From Rhodococcus ruber (GTDB lineage Bacteria > Actinomycetota > Actinomycetes > Mycobacteriales > Mycobacteriaceae): a stretch of DNA of 64,000 bases. The notes under the pieces are model-generated. The model saw nothing but the letters and a program-made list of their open reading frames with translations. It made no database searches and had not been told where the DNA came from. Both the position numbers and the translations under genes were made by a program. The stretch is taken from the NCBI RefSeq assembly GCF_027270735.1, contig NZ_JAPWIJ010000003.1, forward strand, positions 1 through 64,000. The letters run 5' to 3'. Numbering within the stretch: the stretch's first letter is position 1; every line of letters starts with the position of its first letter. This document shows positions 23,692 to 34,786 of this stretch, piece by piece.

Positions 23692-24875
23692 CGTGGAGGT
23701 CGGGCGGCGGTGCCCTTCACGTAGTGGTCGACGTTGCTCGTCGTCTCCGCCAGCGAATCCCCACCGAACTTCTCCAACGCTGCTTGAGCGACCACCAAGG
23801 CAACCATGGTCTCGGCGACGACACCGGCGGCCGGAACGGCGCAGACGTCCGAGCGCTGATGAATGGCGACTGCTTCGTCTCCGGTGGTCATGTCGACGGT
23901 CGCCAGCGCGCGCGGCACGGTGGAGATGGGTTTCATCGCAGCCCGCACTCGCAGTGGCTCGCCGTTGGTCATCCCGCCCTCGATGCCGCCTGCGCGGTTG
24001 GTCGAGCGGAGCACCCCGTCCGGGCCGGGCTTGATCTCGTCGTGGGCGACGCTGCCGCGGCGGCGGGCCGTCTCGAAGCCGTCACCGATCTCGACACCCT
24101 TGATGGCCTGGATTCCCATCAGCGCAGCAGCCAGCCTGGCGTCGAGCTTGCGCTCCCCGGAGACGAACGACCCGAGACCGACGGGGAGGCCGTGCACGAC
24201 GACCTCGACGACGCCGCCGAGGGTGTCGCCGTCCTTCTTCGCCGCTTCGATCTCGGCGATCATCGACTCCTCGGCAGCCTTGTCGAATGCGCGCACCGGG
24301 GAGGCGTCGATCGCGTCGAGGTCGTCACCTGAAGGCGGCGGGCCGACATACGGATCGGATGCTCCGATGGAGATCACGTGGGACACGACGTCGACGCCGA
24401 ACGCCTGCTTCAGGAAAAGGCGCGCGACCGTGCCGATGGCTACGCGGGCGGCGGTCTCGCGTGCGCTCGCGCGTTCGAGAACCGGGCGCGCATCGTCGAA
24501 GCCGTACTTGAGCATTCCGGAGAAATCTGCGTGTCCTGGACGTGGGCGGGTCAGCGGGGAGTTGCGCGCGAGATCGGCGAGCACGGCTTCGTCGACCGGA
24601 TCGGCCGACATCACCTGCTCCCACTTGGGCCATTCGGTGTTGCCGACCTCGATCGCCACGGGCCCGCCCATGGTGCGGCCGTGCCGTACACCACCGGTGA
24701 GCGTGACTTTGTCCGCCTCGAACTTCATTCGGGCCCCGCGGCCGTAACCGAGACGACGTCGGGCGAGTTGGGAGGCAATATCGTCCGAGGTCACCTCGAC
24801 TCCCGCGACCATTCCTTCGAGAATGGCGACGAGAGCGGGTCCGTGGGATTCTCCGGCAGTTATCCAGCGCAGCAC
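23688..24875 (-). CDS. aroC: Chorismate synthase
   Basis: A 395-residue FMN-dependent enzyme that makes chorismate from EPSP. Signatures are the N-terminal [58 protein letters not shown] and the C-terminal [21 protein letters not shown]. The start is GTG without a strong Shine-Dalgarno; it lies 12 bases after the prepilin peptidase stop, so coupling is likely. Confidence 0.97.
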
Positions 24876-24887
24876 TCGAGCATCTTT

Positions 24888-25460
24888 TCACGTCAGGCAA
24901 GCTGCGGATGCCAGCAGGGTCGCCGCGCACATGGACGGGCCGTGCGCGATACGTGCCCGCCTGTGCCCGAAGGCTGTGACGATCGATCCGACCACGGCAG
25001 TTGCCAGTGGTGCCGACAGCGCCGCGATCACCCATCCTTCCCCACCGCCGAGCGCTGCGATCGAGCCCACCGACCACGCCAGCTTCACGTCCCCGGCACC
25101 GAACGCCGACGGCGCGAGAAGGTGTACGACGAGGTAGATCGCGAACAACAGGGCTCCGCCGAGCAATGCTCGCGCCGAACCCGCCGACACGAGCAGCGTC
25201 GTCACCACGATCGCACCCGGGATCGTCAGTTCGTTCGGCAACCGGCGACGCCGTAGGTCGACGGCACTGAGCGCCGCAAACCACCATGTCAGCAACCACA
25301 GTGGACCCACATGGGTGGTCCCGCCGAACCGCCACCAGACCCAGCCGGTACCCACCGCGGACAACAGCGGCAGGTAGCGAGGATCCCAGCGGACCAAGCC
25401 GAAGCGCATCGTTACCCCGACAACGGCACCGACCACGCACGCTGCGCACAGACTGAACAT
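24888..25460 (-). CDS. Short prepilin peptidase (A24 family)
   Basis: A 190-residue membrane aspartic protease. Hydrophobic helices fill most of the chain. The two catalytic aspartates are placed as in A24 peptidases, in SAVDLRRRRLPNELT and in FGAGDVKLAW (GxGD). The N-terminal zinc/methylase part of the full-length enzyme is missing, as is usual for the short actinobacterial form. It would cleave type IV-pilin-like leaders at the membrane; no pilin gene is in the window. The ATG at FSLCAACVVG is chosen because the helix begins there; an upstream extension is possible. Confidence 0.82.
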   Translation of the reverse strand: MFSLCAACVVGAVVGVTMRFGLVRWDPRYLPLLSAVGTGWVWWRFGGTTHVGPLWLLTWWFAALSAVDLRRRRLPNELTIPGAIVVTTLLVSAGSARALLGGALLFAIYLVVHLLAPSAFGAGDVKLAWSVGSIAALGGGEGWVIAALSAPLATAVVGSIVTAFGHRRARIAHGPSMCAATLLASAACLT

Positions 25461-25564
25461 GGCCCGAAGGGTCGCATCCCTCCGATGCCTATTCACGAGA
25501 AAACACCTGCTCGCAGATTGCCCTGTGGACAACCCACTGCCTGTGGACTACGGGGACGTCGTGC

Positions 25565-26377
25565 TCACTGGGCAGTGGCCAATGCGGCACGCATGGCCGC
25601 CCTGGGTGCCGGCTCGCCGGTGAACTGCTCGACTTGCCCATACGCCTGCTCGAGCAGCATCGCCAGGCCGCCGACCACGGTTCCACCGGCCAGTTCCACC
25701 GCAGCTGCCAGCGGCGTCGGCCAGGGATCGTAGATGGCGTCGAGCACCAACGGCGCGTGAGCGAGTGCAGTAGCGATGTGTTCGGCTCCGGCCGCGGGCA
25801 CGGTGCTGACCAGTACGGCAGATGCACTGGCGATCGCAGTGAGGCGCGGATCGGCCATGTCTGCGAACTCCGCGCGCAGTCCTGCGGAGACGGCGCACTG
25901 CAGTGTTTCCGACGCCCGGTCGGCCGAGCGCGCGACGACGGTGACGGCGGCAGCCCCCAAGCCGGCCAATGCGACGATCGCCGGCCGCGACGTTCCCCCG
26001 GCTCCGACCACCGTCACGGCTTTGCCCGACAGGTCGACGACCCCCGCACCGCGAAGGGCACCGGCTATACCGTCCACATCGGTGCAGTCGGCACGCCAGC
26101 CCGATGCCGTGCGCACCAGTGTGTTCGCCGAGCCGGCCAACACGGCCCGTTCGGTGCGTTCGCCGGCGTAGTTCAAGGCAGAGACCTTGCCTGGCATCGT
26201 GACGGAGACACCGACCCATTCGGGACCGAAACCGTCGAGCATGCCCGGCAATTGCTCACCGGTGCACTCGATTCGGTCGTAGGTCCAGCCGTCGAGACCG
26301 AGTGCGCGGTACGCAGCGCGATGCAGTATCGGCGACTTCGAGTGTTCGACGGGGCTTCCCAGTACTGCGGCCCGCAC
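25565..26377 (-). CDS. aroE: Shikimate dehydrogenase
   Basis: A 270-residue NADPH-dependent enzyme reducing 3-dehydroshikimate to shikimate. The N-terminal substrate domain has LGSPVEHSKSPILHRAAYRALG and VSVTMPGKVSAL with the catalytic Lys. The nucleotide-binding loop is VVGAGGTSRPAIVALAGLG. The C-terminus has GGLAMLLEQAYGQVEQFTG. It starts at GTG one base after the mltG stop, so it follows mltG in one unit. Confidence 0.94.
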   Translation of the reverse strand: MRAAVLGSPVEHSKSPILHRAAYRALGLDGWTYDRIECTGEQLPGMLDGFGPEWVGVSVTMPGKVSALNYAGERTERAVLAGSANTLVRTASGWRADCTDVDGIAGALRGAGVVDLSGKAVTVVGAGGTSRPAIVALAGLGAAAVTVVARSADRASETLQCAVSAGLRAEFADMADPRLTAIASASAVLVSTVPAAGAEHIATALAHAPLVLDAIYDPWPTPLAAAVELAGGTVVGGLAMLLEQAYGQVEQFTGEPAPRAAMRAALATAQ

Positions 26378-26378
26378 G

Positions 26379-27815
26379 TCAGCGCCCGCTGTCGAGGAAG
26401 CCTGGTTCTACCTTTGCGATGTTCGCGAGGTGTTCCTCGTAGCTTCGAGTGAACAGTGTTTCGCCTGCCTGATTGATGGTCACGAAGTACAACCAGTCAC
26501 CGTCGGCGGGTGCCTCGACGGCTTGCACCGCACCGATGCTGGGCGAAGAGATCGGGGTTGCCGGCAACCCTTCGCTGGCATAGGTGTTCCACGGGGTCAC
26601 GCGGGCCCGGTCGGCGTCGGTGGTGGCCACCTCGGTCGTGTCGAGCGAGTAGTTGACCGTCGAGTCGAACTCGAGTTTCTGCGGAACCGCGAGCCGGTTC
26701 AGAATCACCCGAGCTACCTTGCTGAAATCCTGTGGCAGGGACTCCCGCTCGACGAGAGATGCAGCAACCAGAGTGTCGTAGGGGGTGAGCCCGGAATTGG
26801 TACCCGCGGTGAGAATTCCGGTGTCCTCGTAGCGAGTGGAACTCTCGGAAACCAGCTGCTTCAGGATGTCGGCAGGTGCGGCGCTGGGATCGAAATCCCA
26901 GGTTCCCGCTGCGATCAGGCCTTCGAGCTGACGATCGCGGTCCGGAACTCCCTCGACGCGATCGGTAGCCCAGGCGGGAACGCCCAGGGCCGCTGGGTCG
27001 TCCACGGCTCCGGCCGCATTGAGGTCGTCGTAGCTCACGCATACGGGAGTGCCGCTCCCCGTTCGATCCACGCAGCTCGCCTCGGAGATCAGCGTGTAGA
27101 TGCCCTTCTTGACGGCACCGGTGTTCACGTCGCGCGCGTCGTGCAGCTGACGTCCCTCCGAGATGACCATGTTTCCCACCCGGGAGGCGGGGTCCACGAG
27201 TTCGCTCACCGCTCGCGAGGCCGGCACATTACTGGTGAGCAGATAGAAGCCCGGCTGGACCGAGGTGATGGCGTTGTTCGCGATCGCCGCTTCCAGGAAT
27301 GCCCCCGAACTGGCGACGACACCCTTGTCCGCTGCCTCGGTACCGATTTGTTGGGCGGTGTCGTTGGGGTGAACCTGAATCACGACGCCGTCACCGGACG
27401 ACCCGGCCGCGAAATCTGCGTTGGGGGTCGTGCGATTGCCGAATTTGCTCACTGCGAAATACCCTCCGCCTGCCACTGCGACGATGAGCACCAATCCGAG
27501 CACCAAGGCCACGATGCGGCCACGACGCTTGCGGGTGGACGCGGCGCGATCCCTGCGGCTCGCAGCACGGCTGCGGCCCACTTCCCGCGGCTCCGCGCCG
27601 CGCTCGGAATCCGGACGCGGGGTACGGTCGCGTTCCCGATCTGCACCAGGTGCAGGCGTGGGGTGCGGTTCGTGCCGTTGCGGCGGCCGCGGACGGCCGT
27701 TCATACGGCGATCGAAGTCGCTACCCTCGTCCACGCGATACCCGATCGGATCGGTGTGCGCCTCGTCGGAGCGCGCATCTCGCCGGTCCCGATCGAAGGA
27801 CCCATGGTTGTTCAC
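26379..27815 (-). CDS. mltG: Endolytic transglycosylase MltG
   Basis: A 478-residue single-pass membrane protein. The first ~100 residues are a cytoplasmic, Arg/Asp/Pro-rich disordered tail ([20 protein letters not shown]...), then a membrane helix ([22 protein letters not shown]), then the periplasmic LysM-like and YceG domains. The catalytic Glu lies in AASLVERES, followed by VARVILNRL and YNSYxTxGLPxxPI-like [16 protein letters not shown]. It cuts nascent glycan strands to set peptidoglycan chain length. Its GTG overlaps the ruvX stop (GTGA). Confidence 0.93.
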   Translation of the reverse strand: MNNHGSFDRDRRDARSDEAHTDPIGYRVDEGSDFDRRMNGRPRPPQRHEPHPTPAPGADRERDRTPRPDSERGAEPREVGRSRAASRRDRAASTRKRRGRIVALVLGLVLIVAVAGGGYFAVSKFGNRTTPNADFAAGSSGDGVVIQVHPNDTAQQIGTEAADKGVVASSGAFLEAAIANNAITSVQPGFYLLTSNVPASRAVSELVDPASRVGNMVISEGRQLHDARDVNTGAVKKGIYTLISEASCVDRTGSGTPVCVSYDDLNAAGAVDDPAALGVPAWATDRVEGVPDRDRQLEGLIAAGTWDFDPSAAPADILKQLVSESSTRYEDTGILTAGTNSGLTPYDTLVAASLVERESLPQDFSKVARVILNRLAVPQKLEFDSTVNYSLDTTEVATTDADRARVTPWNTYASEGLPATPISSPSIGAVQAVEAPADGDWLYFVTINQAGETLFTRSYEEHLANIAKVEPGFLDSGR

Positions 27816-28387
27816 TCGTCGACCTCCGTCGATCCTGAATTCGTCCCTGCGTGACCCGAGACCGCGTCATCCGAGACCGCGCGATCGGCAGCACCGCGAG
27901 TGGACACGGCCCGACGCTCGTCGAGCCAGCCCTGCAATATCGCCACCGCCGCAGCCTGATCGATCACCGATCGTTGATTCTTGGCCCGCACACCGCTGTC
28001 CCGTAGTGCACGCGACGCACTCACGGTAGTCAGTCGCTCGTCGGCCATTCGAATCGGCACGTCGCCCAACCGTCTGTGCAGGGAACGGCCGAATTTCTCG
28101 GCGGCGTCGACGGCACTGCCGCGCTCACCGCGCAGTGTGCGGGGCAGGCCGATCACGATCTCGACGGCCTCGTACTCGGCCACGATCTCCGCGACTCGTA
28201 CCACGTCCGGGGCGTCGGGGCCCTTGATCTTCGAGCGCGGCACCGTCTCGACCGGCGTCGCGAGCACACCGTCGGGATCGCTCGACGCGATTCCGATACG
28301 AACGCTGCCGACGTCGATACCGATTCGCCGTCCCCGTCCCGGATCGTCGACGCCGGGCCGATCGGGGCCACGCCCCAGGTTGGCCAT
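27812..28387 (-). CDS. ruvX: Holliday junction resolvase-like protein RuvX/YqgF
   Basis: A 191-residue RNase H-fold protein. The core is [20 protein letters not shown], then [18 protein letters not shown] and [14 protein letters not shown], with C-terminal [16 protein letters not shown]. Members process 16S rRNA precursors or junctions. The tail past residue ~170 is variable and probably disordered. The ATG is five bases after the alaS stop; the alaS-ruvX-mltG-aroE order is conserved in actinobacteria. Confidence 0.92.
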   Translation of the reverse strand: MANLGRGPDRPGVDDPGRGRRIGIDVGSVRIGIASSDPDGVLATPVETVPRSKIKGPDAPDVVRVAEIVAEYEAVEIVIGLPRTLRGERGSAVDAAEKFGRSLHRRLGDVPIRMADERLTTVSASRALRDSGVRAKNQRSVIDQAAAVAILQGWLDERRAVSTRGAADRAVSDDAVSGHAGTNSGSTEVDE

Positions 28388-28392
28388 ACTCG

Positions 28393-31062
28393 TCAGCGAG
28401 TCGTGAGTTCGGACAGGCGAGCCCGGGCAGCGTCCATACCGGCGGCGATTCCGGCGACGTCCGACCCCGACCCCTGGGCCAGTTCGGGCTTACCACCACC
28501 CCGGCCACCGATGCTCGGACCGAAGGCAGCCACCAGGTCAGCGGCGGCGACGCCCGCATCCTGGGCAGCCTTGTTGGTCGACACCACGAACGGAACCTTG
28601 CCGCCGACCGTGCCGAACAGCACCACGACAGCCGGATCCGCGCCGAGGCGTCCACGAATATCGGTCACCAGGGTGCGCAGATCGTTGCCGCCGACACCGT
28701 CGGGTGCCTGCGCGACCACCGCGCGAACATCGCCGAACCGCTGTGCCTTCTCGACGAATTCACCGGCCGAGGCCAGCACCGCCGCGGCCTTCACCGCGTC
28801 GAGCTCCTTCTCGGCGACACGCAGACGCTCGACGAGGGTCTCGATACGAGCCGGGACTTCCTCGGAGGGCACCTTGAGCGACGACGCGATCCCGGCGAGC
28901 AAAGCGCGTTCCTTGGCGAGATAGCGGTACGAATCGAGGCCGACGAATGCCTCGACGCGGCGCACGCCGGATCCGACCGACGATTCACCCAGGATGGTGA
29001 CCGGGCCGATCTGCGACGAGTGCTGCACATGGGTGCCACCGCACAGTTCCATCGAGAACGGCCCACCGATCTCGACCACTCGTACTTCGTCTCCGTAGTT
29101 CTCACCGAACAGAGCCATCGCGCCCATCTTCTTGGCGCTGTCCAGGTCGGTGACCAGGGTGTTGACCTCGAAGTCGGAGCCGACCGCGTCGTTGGCAACG
29201 TTCTCGATGTCGTCGCGCTGTGCCTCCGAGAGCGCGCCCTGCCAGGAGAAGTCGAACCGCAGGTAGCCGGGTTTGTTGAGCGAACCGGCCTGAGTTGCGT
29301 TCGGCCCGAGGACCTGTCGCAGAGCAGCGTGCACCATGTGGGTCCCCGAGTGGCCCTGGGTAGCGCCCTTGCGCCAGGCGTGGTCGACGTCGACGTGGAC
29401 GGTGTCGCCCTCGGTGATCTGACCCGACTCGACCACCGACTTGTGCGTCCAGACCTTCTTGGCGATCTTCTGCACGTCGTTGACCTTGACGCCGAGGCCG
29501 GGTGCGGTGATGGTGCCGATGTCGGCGATCTGTCCACCGGACTCGGCGTAGAGCGGGCTTCGGTCGAGGATGATCTCGATACTGTCTCCCGCAACCGCGG
29601 TCGGAACACGAACACCGTTCGAGATCAAGGCCAATACCGTTGCCTCGGAACCGAGTTCGTCGAATCCGGTGAACTCGGTCGGCGAACCGTCGACGAAGTC
29701 CCGATAGACCGTGAGGTCGGCGTGTGCATGCTTGCGTGCACGGGCGTCGTCCTTGGCTCGGTTGCGCTGCTCGGCCATCAACGTCCGGAAACCGTCCTCG
29801 TCGACCGAAAGACCCGCCTCGGCGGCCATTTCGAGCGTCAGATCGATCGGGAACCCGTAGGTGTCGTGCAGCGCGAATGCTTCGGCACCGCCGATCTTTT
29901 TTGCACCCGACGCCTTGACGGCCTCCGCCGCGCCCTCGAACAGTCGCGAACCCGAGGTGAGGGTCTTGAGGAATGCCGTCTCCTCCCCCACTGCGACGGT
30001 CAGAATGCGGTCGAAGTCGGTGACCAGGTTCGGGTAGGACTCCGCCATCGTGTCGCGCACGACGGTGACGAACTGCGCCATCGTCTCGTCGGGCGCACCC
30101 AGCAGACGCGCAGAACGCACGATGCGGCGTAGCAACCGACGCAGCACGTAGCCGCGCCCGTCGTTGCCCGGGTTGACGCCGTCGGAGATGAGCAGTGCCG
30201 CGGTGCGGGTGTGATCGGCGATGACGCGGAAGCGCACGTCGTCGTCGTGATTCGCACCGTATGCACGTCCCGATAGTTCCTCGGCCTTCGCGATCACCGG
30301 CCGAACGAGGTCGGTCTCGTACACGTTGTCCACACCCTGCAGCAGAAACGCGACGCGCTCGACACCCATGCCCGTGTCGATGTTCTGCTTCGGCAGCGGA
30401 CCGAGGATCTCGAAGTCGTCCTTGCTGATCCCCTTGCCGCGCTCGTTCTGCATGAACACGAGGTTCCAGATCTCGATGTACCGATCCTCGTCGGCCTCCG
30501 GACCGCCCTCGGCACCGAACTCGGGTCCGCGGTCGTAGTAGATCTCGGAGCACGGGCCACAGGGTCCCGGAATGCCCATGGACCAATAGTTGTCGGCCAT
30601 TCCGCGGCGTTGAATCCGCTCGTCGGGCAGCCCGGCGATTTCCTTCCAGAGTTCGATCGCCTCGTCGTCGTCGAGATATGCAGTGGCCCAGATGCGCTCG
30701 GGGTCGAACCCGTATCCGCCGTCCTCCACGCTGTCGGTCAACAACGACCAGGCGTGCCGAATCGCGTCGCGCTTGAAGTAGTCGCCGAACGAGAAGTTGC
30801 CGGCCATCTGAAAGAACGTGTTGTGCCGGGTGGTGATGCCGACGTTCTCGATGTCGAGGGTGCGCACGCACTTCTGGACGCTCGTCGCCGTCTTGTACGG
30901 CGGCGTCTGCTGACCGAGGAAGAACGGCACGAAGGGAACCATGCCCGCATTGACGAACAGCAAGTTCGGGTCGTCGAGAATCAACGACGCACTGGGCACT
31001 TCGGTGTGCCCCGCCTTCACGAAATGGTCGAGGAAACGCCTGCGGATCTCATGGGTCTGCAC
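28393..31062 (-). CDS. alaS: Alanyl-tRNA synthetase
   Basis: An 889-residue class II synthetase. The catalytic core begins [23 protein letters not shown] and includes [16 protein letters not shown]. The editing domain carries [12 protein letters not shown] and the zinc-binding [13 protein letters not shown]. The C-Ala domain ends with the Gly-rich [15 protein letters not shown]. Length is typical. It starts at GTG with no Shine-Dalgarno, and a TAACCT box six bases upstream suggests a leaderless transcript. Confidence 0.97.
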   Translation of the reverse strand: MQTHEIRRRFLDHFVKAGHTEVPSASLILDDPNLLFVNAGMVPFVPFFLGQQTPPYKTATSVQKCVRTLDIENVGITTRHNTFFQMAGNFSFGDYFKRDAIRHAWSLLTDSVEDGGYGFDPERIWATAYLDDDEAIELWKEIAGLPDERIQRRGMADNYWSMGIPGPCGPCSEIYYDRGPEFGAEGGPEADEDRYIEIWNLVFMQNERGKGISKDDFEILGPLPKQNIDTGMGVERVAFLLQGVDNVYETDLVRPVIAKAEELSGRAYGANHDDDVRFRVIADHTRTAALLISDGVNPGNDGRGYVLRRLLRRIVRSARLLGAPDETMAQFVTVVRDTMAESYPNLVTDFDRILTVAVGEETAFLKTLTSGSRLFEGAAEAVKASGAKKIGGAEAFALHDTYGFPIDLTLEMAAEAGLSVDEDGFRTLMAEQRNRAKDDARARKHAHADLTVYRDFVDGSPTEFTGFDELGSEATVLALISNGVRVPTAVAGDSIEIILDRSPLYAESGGQIADIGTITAPGLGVKVNDVQKIAKKVWTHKSVVESGQITEGDTVHVDVDHAWRKGATQGHSGTHMVHAALRQVLGPNATQAGSLNKPGYLRFDFSWQGALSEAQRDDIENVANDAVGSDFEVNTLVTDLDSAKKMGAMALFGENYGDEVRVVEIGGPFSMELCGGTHVQHSSQIGPVTILGESSVGSGVRRVEAFVGLDSYRYLAKERALLAGIASSLKVPSEEVPARIETLVERLRVAEKELDAVKAAAVLASAGEFVEKAQRFGDVRAVVAQAPDGVGGNDLRTLVTDIRGRLGADPAVVVLFGTVGGKVPFVVSTNKAAQDAGVAAADLVAAFGPSIGGRGGGKPELAQGSGSDVAGIAAGMDAARARLSELTTR

Positions 31063-31068
31063 TGATAC

Positions 31069-31074
31069 AGGTTA
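31069..31074 (-). promoter_or_regulatory. Possible -10 box for a leaderless alaS transcript
   Basis: TAACCT on the minus strand ends six bases before the alaS GTG, with no ribosome site in between. The 43-base gap to rarA leaves room for a separate promoter. No clear -35 was identified. Confidence 0.3.
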
Positions 31075-31105
31075 GCGTCGTCGGACCCCGTGCCGACTCG
31101 AGGGC

Positions 31106-32512
31106 CTATCGGCCTCTGATGATGCGCCGCAGTTTCCCCACCCTGGTCGCGATTTCGCGCTCGGCACCGTGTTCGGTGGGCTCGTAATAGTTCACGCCCA
31201 CCAATTCATCCGGCGGATACTGCTGCCCCAGCACGCCACCCGGACTGCTGTGCGGATATCGATACCCGACGGCATTCCCCAACCCCTGAGCTCCCTTGTA
31301 GTGCCCGTCGCGCAGATGCGGCGGTACAGAGCCCGACTTTCCGGCCGCTACATCGGCCATGGCCGCACCGAGAGCCGCGATCACCGCACCCGACTTCGGC
31401 GCGGTGGCCAGGTGGATCGTGGCCTGCGCAAGCGCCAACCTCGCCTCGGGCATGCCGATCATCTGTACGGCGTTCGCCGCGGCCGTCGCCGTCTGCAGTG
31501 CAGTCGGATCGGCCATCCCGATGTCCTCGCTGGCATGCACCACCAACCGGCGGGCGATGAACCGAGCGTCCTCACCCGCAGTGATCATGCGCGCCAGATA
31601 GTGCAGCGCGGCGTCGACGTCGGACCCTCTGATCGACTTGATGAACGCACTGATGACGTCGTAGTGCTGGTCGCCGTCGCGGTCGTAGCGCACGGCGGCC
31701 TTGTCGACACTGGCCTCGACCGTCGCGAGGTCCAGCGTTCCGTCGGTTGCGGCACCCGCTGCCGCCTCGAGAGCCGTCAACGCTCGGCGGGCGTCACCGG
31801 CCGCGAGACGCACCAGGTGATCCATCGCGTCCTCGGCGATCGTCACCGCACCGTCCAGTCCGCGCGGGTCGTTGGCGGCGCGGGTCAACAGCAACTCGAT
31901 GTCCTCGGTTCCCAGCGGCTGCAACTGCAACACGAGCGACCGCGACAGTAGAGGCGACACCACCGAGAACGACGGGTTCTCGGTGGTGGCCGCCACCAGC
32001 AGGACGATTCGGTTCTCGACGGCTGCGAGCAACGCGTCCTGCTGCGTCTTGGAGAAGCGGTGCACCTCGTCGATGAACAGAACCGTTTGTTCGCCCGACA
32101 GCAACCGGCGTCGTGCGAGTTCGATGACGCTACGCACTTCCTTCACGCCTGCCGACAGTGCGGACAATGCCTCGAACTTGCGTCCGGTGGCTCCGGAGAT
32201 CAACGAGGCCAGCGTCGTTTTCCCGGTTCCCGGGGGACCGTAGAGCATCACCGACGATGCACCGGATCCCTCGACGAGCCGACGCAACGGCGCACCGGGA
32301 GCCAACAGATGAGATTGTCCGACCACCTCGTCGAGGGTCGTCGGACGCATTCTCACGGCCAGCGGCGCGTCGGGCCGGACGTAGGTCGAGGTCGGGCGCG
32401 ACTCGGCGATCGTCTCCTCCGGGGGTGCTGGGGTATCGAAGAGGCCATCACCGGGGTCGTCGCTGCTCGAAACATCACTGCCCGACATGTCACTTCCGAA
32501 GCCGCCACTCAC
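31106..32512 (-). CDS. rarA: Replication-associated recombination protein A (RarA/MgsA)
   Basis: A 468-residue AAA+ ATPase related to clamp-loader subunits that acts at stalled forks. About 45 disordered residues come first, then [21 protein letters not shown], the Walker [10 protein letters not shown], Walker [11 protein letters not shown] and sensor AATTENPSF. The C-terminal tetramerisation domain contains [17 protein letters not shown] and the conserved [14 protein letters not shown]. The GTG has a TAGCGT box seven bases upstream and no Shine-Dalgarno; an ATG eight codons later is an alternative start. Confidence 0.94.
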   Translation of the reverse strand: MSGGFGSDMSGSDVSSSDDPGDGLFDTPAPPEETIAESRPTSTYVRPDAPLAVRMRPTTLDEVVGQSHLLAPGAPLRRLVEGSGASSVMLYGPPGTGKTTLASLISGATGRKFEALSALSAGVKEVRSVIELARRRLLSGEQTVLFIDEVHRFSKTQQDALLAAVENRIVLLVAATTENPSFSVVSPLLSRSLVLQLQPLGTEDIELLLTRAANDPRGLDGAVTIAEDAMDHLVRLAAGDARRALTALEAAAGAATDGTLDLATVEASVDKAAVRYDRDGDQHYDVISAFIKSIRGSDVDAALHYLARMITAGEDARFIARRLVVHASEDIGMADPTALQTATAAANAVQMIGMPEARLALAQATIHLATAPKSGAVIAALGAAMADVAAGKSGSVPPHLRDGHYKGAQGLGNAVGYRYPHSSPGGVLGQQYPPDELVGVNYYEPTEHGAEREIATRVGKLRRIIRGR

Positions 32513-32519
32513 CGGTCGA

Positions 32520-32525
32520 ACGCTA
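32520..32525 (-). promoter_or_regulatory. Possible -10 box for a leaderless rarA transcript
   Basis: TAGCGT lies seven bases before the rarA GTG on the minus strand, again with no Shine-Dalgarno. The 49-base gap to the upstream phosphotransferase gene leaves room for a separate promoter. Confidence 0.3.
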
Positions 32526-32561
32526 CCGATCGCGCTGCCGAGAATGCGAACGACGTCGTGG

Positions 32562-33731
32562 CTACCGCTCCCACTTGGCCCGCAACGCGGTCACGACCGA
32601 TGCTGCGTACTCGGCGATGCCGGTCTCACCGGCACGTTCGGCGCTGTCGGCCAGCACGGACCATCGGGAAACGAGCGCCTGCGATCGTGGAACCGAGAGG
32701 TGATGTGCCCGCGCCGCGGCGATGCGCGTGTGGTCGTCCGGGAGGAACCAATACGTGGTCAGCCAGACCCAGATCAGCCGCGCGTCGAGGATCTTGCTCG
32801 CCAGGGCGGTGTCGTCGGCCAGCGCAGGCCAGATCCCGACGACCTCCGCACGCCATGCATCGATCATCGCCTGCTCACGTTCGTGCGTGAGCTCGAAGCT
32901 GCACAGACACCCCGGGAACGAGGCCAGGGCATAGGTGATGTCGAGGGTGGCGTCGCGGAATCCGCCCCACTCGTAGTCGAGAAAACGGACACCTTCGTCG
33001 TTGACGATGATGTTGTCGGGACACAGATCGGATGGGCTGAAAGCGCGGAAGGTGCCGTGCGCGAACAGTCGTCCACTACGAGATACGCGATCGAGCAACG
33101 CAGCCGGGGTTGGACCCACTCCTGGTAAGCCGGCCAACAATTCGGGAACCTCGGCCAGTGCATCGGGAATCTGCGCGGAGATTCCGTCCGTGGTGTCGGG
33201 TTGCCCGACGCGACGGAGGAGAGCTGCGAAATCGTCCTCGCGGCCGACGGTCGCGGCGTGCATTCGACCGAGCGCCTGAGCCATGGCCATCAGCGAGTTG
33301 GTCACTGCCGCCTCGTCCGAGTTTCTCAACAGGGTCGTGATCGGGCTGGCGTCACCGAGGTCGCTGAGCACGAGCAACCGCGCGTCGAGATCGTAGGCGT
33401 GCAGTTCCGGCCCGGGCCTGCTGTCGGTGGCCAGCGCATTGGCGAACTGGTACGAGGCCGCCTCCCGCAGGAATGCACTCGACCCTGCGATGTCGGCCAA
33501 TTCGGTATGCAGTTCCGACTCACCGGTCACGTCGCGCACTTGCTTGAGCACCAAGGTCCGGGGCAGCTGAAAGGGGTTCTCGGAGACCTTGACTCGCAAT
33601 ACGATCGCCTGGCCGCTACCACCGAGATTCACGGGGTCGATCAGCGTCACCGGAGCTCCGGTGCGCTTGGCGAGGAGGCGCTGCGCTGCTGCTACTACCT
33701 CTGATACAGGGTCTGCCAGTGTTGCGGTCAT
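32562..33731 (-). CDS. Phosphotransferase-fold (APH/choline kinase-like) protein
   Basis: A 389-residue protein with a kinase-like fold. The Gly-rich start is [16 protein letters not shown], a Lys follows in TLVLKQV, and the catalytic segment is [12 protein letters not shown], where the usual HGD has become PSD but the Asp and Asn are kept. The metal-binding Asp lies in [16 protein letters not shown]. It probably phosphorylates a small molecule, such as an amino-sugar, choline or similar; the substrate is unknown. It lies on the same strand between the small transglutaminase gene, about 155 bases upstream, and rarA. Its link to that cluster is unproven. The start is the ATG giving [11 protein letters not shown]. 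Confidence 0.8.
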   Translation of the reverse strand: MTATLADPVSEVVAAAQRLLAKRTGAPVTLIDPVNLGGSGQAIVLRVKVSENPFQLPRTLVLKQVRDVTGESELHTELADIAGSSAFLREAASYQFANALATDSRPGPELHAYDLDARLLVLSDLGDASPITTLLRNSDEAAVTNSLMAMAQALGRMHAATVGREDDFAALLRRVGQPDTTDGISAQIPDALAEVPELLAGLPGVGPTPAALLDRVSRSGRLFAHGTFRAFSPSDLCPDNIIVNDEGVRFLDYEWGGFRDATLDITYALASFPGCLCSFELTHEREQAMIDAWRAEVVGIWPALADDTALASKILDARLIWVWLTTYWFLPDDHTRIAAARAHHLSVPRSQALVSRWSVLADSAERAGETGIAEYAASVVTALRAKWER

Positions 33732-33886
33732 CGGTTTCCAAGCTACCCGTTCGCTGCGATTTTCTGTGCTGTGTCGACGACTACGAATGGGACACGATTG
33801 TCCGTTTTGCGGCTTTTCGCACGTCACATCCCCAGATTCGACCAGACGGTCGGTTACCCCCGAACCATCGAATTATGCAGGGTTCG

Positions 33887-34786
33887 CTACTGCGGTGCAA
33901 CGTCGACGGACACGGAGATGGTGCTCTCCTCCGCCTCGGTGTAGATGACCCCGCGCAGGGGTGGCACATCGGCGTAGTCGCGCCCCCACGCCACCGTCGC
34001 GTACCGCTCGTCGACCAGCTGGTCGTTGGTGGGATCGAAAGCGAGCCACCGATCGTTGGGCATCCACACCGCAGCCCAGGCGTGGGTCGCATCGACGCCG
34101 ATCATGCGTTCCTTACCGGGCGGAGGTTCGGTCGCGAGATATCCCGACACGTACCGCGCGGCCAGACCGTGCGACCGTAGGCAGGCAATGGCCAGTCGAG
34201 CGAAATCCTGGCACACACCCGAACGTGCGGAGAGCACATCGACCACAGTGGTCGACACCGTCGTCGAACCGGACAGATACCGAAAGTCCGTGAAAATGCG
34301 ATGCGTCAGATCGACGATGACGTCCGCCAGCGGCCGACCGGGCCGGAAACTGGGCGCGGCATACGCACGCACCTCGTCGGTGATTTCCGGAGTGGGAAGA
34401 TCCAGAGCGAACTCCACCGCGGACGCACGGGCCGAATCCGCGGTTACGGTCGGGTCGAACAGCGCCATCCGAGCGGACTCCCACGGCGCGGTTGCCGGCC
34501 ACGATGTGGTCTCGTCCACCGGCCGCGGATACACCTCCACCAGCGAGTCCGCGGTCACCACCAGCTTCTCGTGATCGTGCGTCACGTGGAAGTACACGTC
34601 CTCGTTGCCGTAGACGTCGACGCCGAAGGACTGATCGGTGGGCGCAGGTTCCACGGTGACGGACTTCTCCGTGCAGTGTTGCCCATCCATGTCTCGCGGC
34701 GCGAGAAATCCTCGTCCGTACGACGAGGAGACGCGATCGGAGTAGGTATAGGTCGTGATGTGCTTGATTCGGTACCGACGGCTCAT
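33887..34786 (-). CDS. Transglutaminase-like protein, small member of the ATP-grasp/alpha-E cluster
   Basis: A 299-residue protein. The N-terminal ~100 residues are the bacterial transglutaminase-like N domain (RYRIKHITTYTYSDRVSSSYGRG, with VDVYGNEDVYFHV). The papain-like core keeps Cys192 (SGVCQDFARLA), His235 (DATHAWAAVW) and Asp251 (AFDPTNDQ), so it should be an active cysteine amidase, protease or transglutaminase. There is no signal peptide, so it should be cytoplasmic. The ATG overlaps the stop of the ATP-grasp/alpha-E gene (TGATG; a GTG one codon earlier is also possible), so the two are translated together. The biological substrate is unknown. Confidence 0.88.
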   Translation of the reverse strand: MSRRYRIKHITTYTYSDRVSSSYGRGFLAPRDMDGQHCTEKSVTVEPAPTDQSFGVDVYGNEDVYFHVTHDHEKLVVTADSLVEVYPRPVDETTSWPATAPWESARMALFDPTVTADSARASAVEFALDLPTPEITDEVRAYAAPSFRPGRPLADVIVDLTHRIFTDFRYLSGSTTVSTTVVDVLSARSGVCQDFARLAIACLRSHGLAARYVSGYLATEPPPGKERMIGVDATHAWAAVWMPNDRWLAFDPTNDQLVDERYATVAWGRDYADVPPLRGVIYTEAEESTISVSVDVAPQ

